The notes under the pieces: model-generated
Databases searched by the model: none
The model's input: only the letters and a program-made list of their open reading frames with translations
Told to the model about the DNA's origin: nothing
Part shown: positions 14,314 to 15,990 of the stretch, piece by piece
How positions within the stretch are numbered: position 1 is the first letter of the stretch
Layout: each line of letters starts with the position of its first letter
Assembly: GCA_031276985.1 (NCBI GenBank)
Contig: JAISMA010000204.1
Span: forward strand, 1 to 15,990
Length of the DNA stretch: 15,990 bases
Direction: 5' to 3'
Origin: Helicobacteraceae bacterium
GTDB taxonomy: Bacteria; Campylobacterota; Campylobacteria; Campylobacterales; SZUA-545
Position numbers and translations under genes: made by a program

Positions 14314-15575
14314 TATCTTAACGCCTGATAAGCAATATCGGTTCTATACTGCATGCCGTCGAAACTTATCTTGCCGATAAGATCGTAAGCCGCGTCCCGC
14401 GCCGATTTAATATCGTCGCCAAGCCCCATAGCGACCAAAACGCGCCCGCCGCTCGCAAGCAGTTCGCCGTTTGCGCCTTTGGTTACGCCCGCGTAGAGAA
14501 TATGCGCGTTTTCGCTCTCCGCGCCGTCCGCTATCGTAATCGGCGCGGGATCGCTTGATTTGTACGGATAGTTTTTTGATGCGATTGCCACGCCGACCGC
14601 TTTTTTGTCGCTAAAACGCGGCTTTGCCTCGCTTAGTTTGCCGATTGCGGCGTTATAAAACAGATCGATCGCGCTTGAATCAAGCAACGCCATAAGCGCC
14701 TCGCATTCGGGATCGCCAAAACGGACGTTAAACTCCAGCGCGTAAGGCTCGCCGCCAACTACCATAATTCCGCAAAACAAAACGCCCGTAAACGGCATGC
14801 CTTCGGCTCTTGCCGCGTCGATTGTGGGTTTGACGATTCGCGTTTTGATCTTTTCCATTAGATCGTTTGTAGCCAGCGGCGCGGGAGCGTACGCGCCCAT
14901 GCCGCCCGTGTTTGGACCCAAATCGCCCGTTAAAAGCCGCTTGTGATCTTGGCAGGCGGGCAAAACGATGAAATTAACGCCGTCGCTAATAGCGAAAACG
15001 GACAGCTCGAAGCCGTCCAAAAACTCCTCGATCACAACGCGATCTCCCGCGTTTCCAAAACTATCGCCGCTTAACATACCGCTTGCCGCCTCAAGCGCCT
15101 CTTTGGCGCTTTGCGCGATAATCACGCCTTTGCCCGCGCAAAGCCCGTCGGCTTTGACCACGATCGGAGGCGAAAGCTCGTCTATAAATCGTTTAACTTC
15201 GTTCAAATCGCTTGTTTCTATATATTTTGCGGTTGGGATTTTGTGCTTTGCGATGAAATTTTTCATAAAGGCTTTTGAGCTTTCCAGCCGCGCCGCCGCT
15301 TTGGAAGGTCCGAAAACGGCTAGGTTTTTGGCGCGAAAAACATCGACGATCCCTTGCGCTAAAGGCTCTTCGCCGCCCACGATTGTTAGCTTAACGTCGC
15401 GCTCAATCGCAAAATCGGCTAACGCCTCAAAATCCGCAATCGCTATATTAACGCCTAATTTTTCGCTCGCGCCGTTGCCGGGCGCAAAGTAAAGCCGTTC
15501 GCAGTTTTTGTCGGCTTTTAGAGCGCGTCCAATCGCGTATTCGCGCGCGCCGCTTCCAATAATCAACGCATTCAT
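14313..15575 (-). CDS. purD: Phosphoribosylamine-glycine ligase (GARS)
   Basis: A 420-residue ATP-grasp enzyme that joins glycine to 5-phosphoribosylamine with ATP, the second step of purine synthesis, in the cytosol. Visible features: N-terminal IIGSGAREYAIGRAL (5-19; most homologs have GGREHAI), ATP-grasp VVKADGLCAGKGVIIA (139-154), the substrate loop GPNTGGMGAYAPAP (220-233), and the metal-binding LEFNVRFGDPECE (280-292). Length matches the family (about 420-430). The substitution of His by Tyr in the first motif (REYAI, 11-15) departs from most bacterial forms. The ATG has only a weak Shine-Dalgarno-like GGAT. It begins 20 bases after the end of the 6S-like RNA, so readthrough from that RNA could drive it; TTTAAT at 15593-15598 (minus strand) is a possible promoter of its own. 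The stop touches the RDD start. Confidence 0.97.
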   Translation of the reverse strand: MNALIIGSGAREYAIGRALKADKNCERLYFAPGNGASEKLGVNIAIADFEALADFAIERDVKLTIVGGEEPLAQGIVDVFRAKNLAVFGPSKAAARLESSKAFMKNFIAKHKIPTAKYIETSDLNEVKRFIDELSPPIVVKADGLCAGKGVIIAQSAKEALEAASGMLSGDSFGNAGDRVVIEEFLDGFELSVFAISDGVNFIVLPACQDHKRLLTGDLGPNTGGMGAYAPAPLATNDLMEKIKTRIVKPTIDAARAEGMPFTGVLFCGIMVVGGEPYALEFNVRFGDPECEALMALLDSSAIDLFYNAAIGKLSEAKPRFSDKKAVGVAIASKNYPYKSSDPAPITIADGAESENAHILYAGVTKGANGELLASGGRVLVAMGLGDDIKSARDAAYDLIGKISFDGMQYRTDIAYQALR

Positions 15576-15595
15576 CGGCGTATCCGTGTAAGATT

Positions 15596-15776
15596 AAAAA
15601 CCGAACGGGCGTTCACGCCATCATCTTTTGGTCGCGAGTCAGAAAGAGAAGAAGCCGTTTGACTTTTTAGGGGCAAGTCCTAAAAGGTTATGCCGCGCAC
15701 CAAGCCAAAACGCGAGTTCTTTATAACGCGCAACTATGTTCGACCCAAATAGGTAGCGGGTAGCGCTCCGTTCAGC
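15596..15776 (-). ncRNA. ssrS: Probable 6S RNA (SsrS)
   Basis: On the minus strand a transcript of about 180 bases starts at 15776-15775, seven bases below a TATAAT box, and ends in a U-run at 15600-15596. Its two ends pair: CTGAACGG (15775-15768) with CCGTTCGG (15608-15601), extended by GCG/CGC after a bulged A. Inner pairings complete a long irregular hairpin: GGUGCGCG with CGCGACC (one bulged G), and an apical stem of CCUUUUAGG with CCCUAAAAAG around a small loop. A closing stem at the very ends, long imperfect rod and about 180 bases are the marks of 6S RNA, which binds the housekeeping RNA polymerase by imitating an open promoter. The central bubble cannot be placed by eye. No open frame with start is seen across it. 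SRP RNA and tmRNA do not match: their key motifs are absent. Confidence 0.65.
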
Positions 15777-15782
15777 GGCGCT

Positions 15783-15810
15783 ATTATAACTTATCGCGCT
15801 AAAGCGGCAA
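15783..15810 (-). promoter_or_regulatory. Promoter of the 6S-like RNA
   Basis: Minus-strand TATAAT (15783-15788) is a perfect -10 box. TTGCCG (15805-15810) is a four-of-six -35 match at 16-base spacing. The -35 box lies within the last codons of hemD and the -10 box sits just beyond its TAA (15791-15793). A start seven bases below coincides with the closing stem of the RNA. Confidence 0.65.
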
Positions 15811-15990
15811 AAGCGACGGCGGCGTCAATATCCGTTTGCGGACTGATCGCGCAAGGCGCGAAAGGCTTTAGCGCTTTTGCCGCGCTTTTGCCTAGCGCGA
15901 TTGCTCTCCAGCCGCTTTGCCACGCCGTTTGCGCGAAGAAACTTTTCACGACGCTAGGCGAGGTAAAGACAATCGCCGCGTCGTTTGGAA
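15791..15990 (-). CDS. hemD: Uroporphyrinogen-III synthase, C-terminal part, cut by the window edge
   Basis: The minus strand is open from the window edge to TAA at 15791-15793, giving 65 residues. The sequence holds the HemD signature of the second lobe: IVFTSPSVVKSFF, then WRAIALGKSAAKAL, then CAISPQTDIDAAVAFAAL. HemD closes hydroxymethylbilane with inversion of ring D to give uroporphyrinogen III in haem synthesis. The stop is 15 bases above the start of the 6S-like RNA, whose promoter begins inside this gene, so the two are arranged in line on the same strand. Confidence 0.85.
   Translation of the reverse strand, partial: PNDAAIVFTSPSVVKSFFAQTAWQSGWRAIALGKSAAKALKPFAPCAISPQTDIDAAVAFAALAR

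Noticed and set aside
15596..15776. SRP RNA, tmRNA or RNase P RNA in the gap above purD
   Set aside because: The GGAAGCA-type SRP loop, the tRNA-like ends of tmRNA and the conserved RNase P core strings are not present; length and closing stem fit 6S better.

Overview
The window reads as chromosomal DNA of a Campylobacterota (Epsilonproteobacteria) member of moderate G+C. The main argument is the gene block on the minus strand between 15990 and 7581: hemD, a probable 6S RNA gene, purD, an RDD protein, lptD, an MCE protein, a phosphoribosyltransferase and pnp. From memory, purD, lptD and pnp lie close together in the same order in Helicobacter pylori. PseC, the pseudaminic acid aminotransferase, also fits this group. 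The species cannot be named from the sequence. GATC in a CG-rich context (GCGATC, CGATCG) is strikingly common in genes and spacers alike.

Layout. (1) 1-780, plus strand: the tail of a gene cut by the window edge, then a small AT-rich gene whose C-terminal half resembles Imm9-type immunity proteins; possibly the end of a polymorphic toxin locus. (2) 777-2400, minus strand: pseC, possibly transcribed without a leader, preceded by a small exported TPR protein. (3) 2401-2868: a divergent spacer with a (GA)18 microsatellite, a short hairpin, a 13-base tandem duplication, a good TATAAT box and a strongly folded leader. (4) 2869-7147, plus strand: three overlapping genes for an RND/MMPL transporter, a periplasmic LolA-like protein and a DUF1302-type outer-membrane barrel, together an envelope-spanning transport set. 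(5) 7148-7580: a spacer holding a frameshifted gene remnant on the minus strand and a palindromic element. (6) 7581-15575, minus strand: six genes overlapping by 1 to 8 bases. (7) 15596-15990: the 6S-like RNA with its own promoter, and the C-terminus of hemD.

How the parts work together. Much of the window serves the cell envelope. LptD inserts lipopolysaccharide in the outer membrane; the MCE protein probably moves phospholipid across the periplasm and ends in a beta-rich, barrel-like domain; the RND trio probably moves a hydrophobic substrate. PurD (purine synthesis), the phosphoribosyltransferase and PNPase (RNA turnover) add nucleotide metabolism to the same transcription unit. The most interesting points are the 6S-like RNA whose promoter may drive the whole purD-to-pnp operon, the MCE-barrel fusion, the folded leader with a five-codon ORF before the RND gene, the (GA)18 tract, and the possible toxin/immunity remnant at the left edge.
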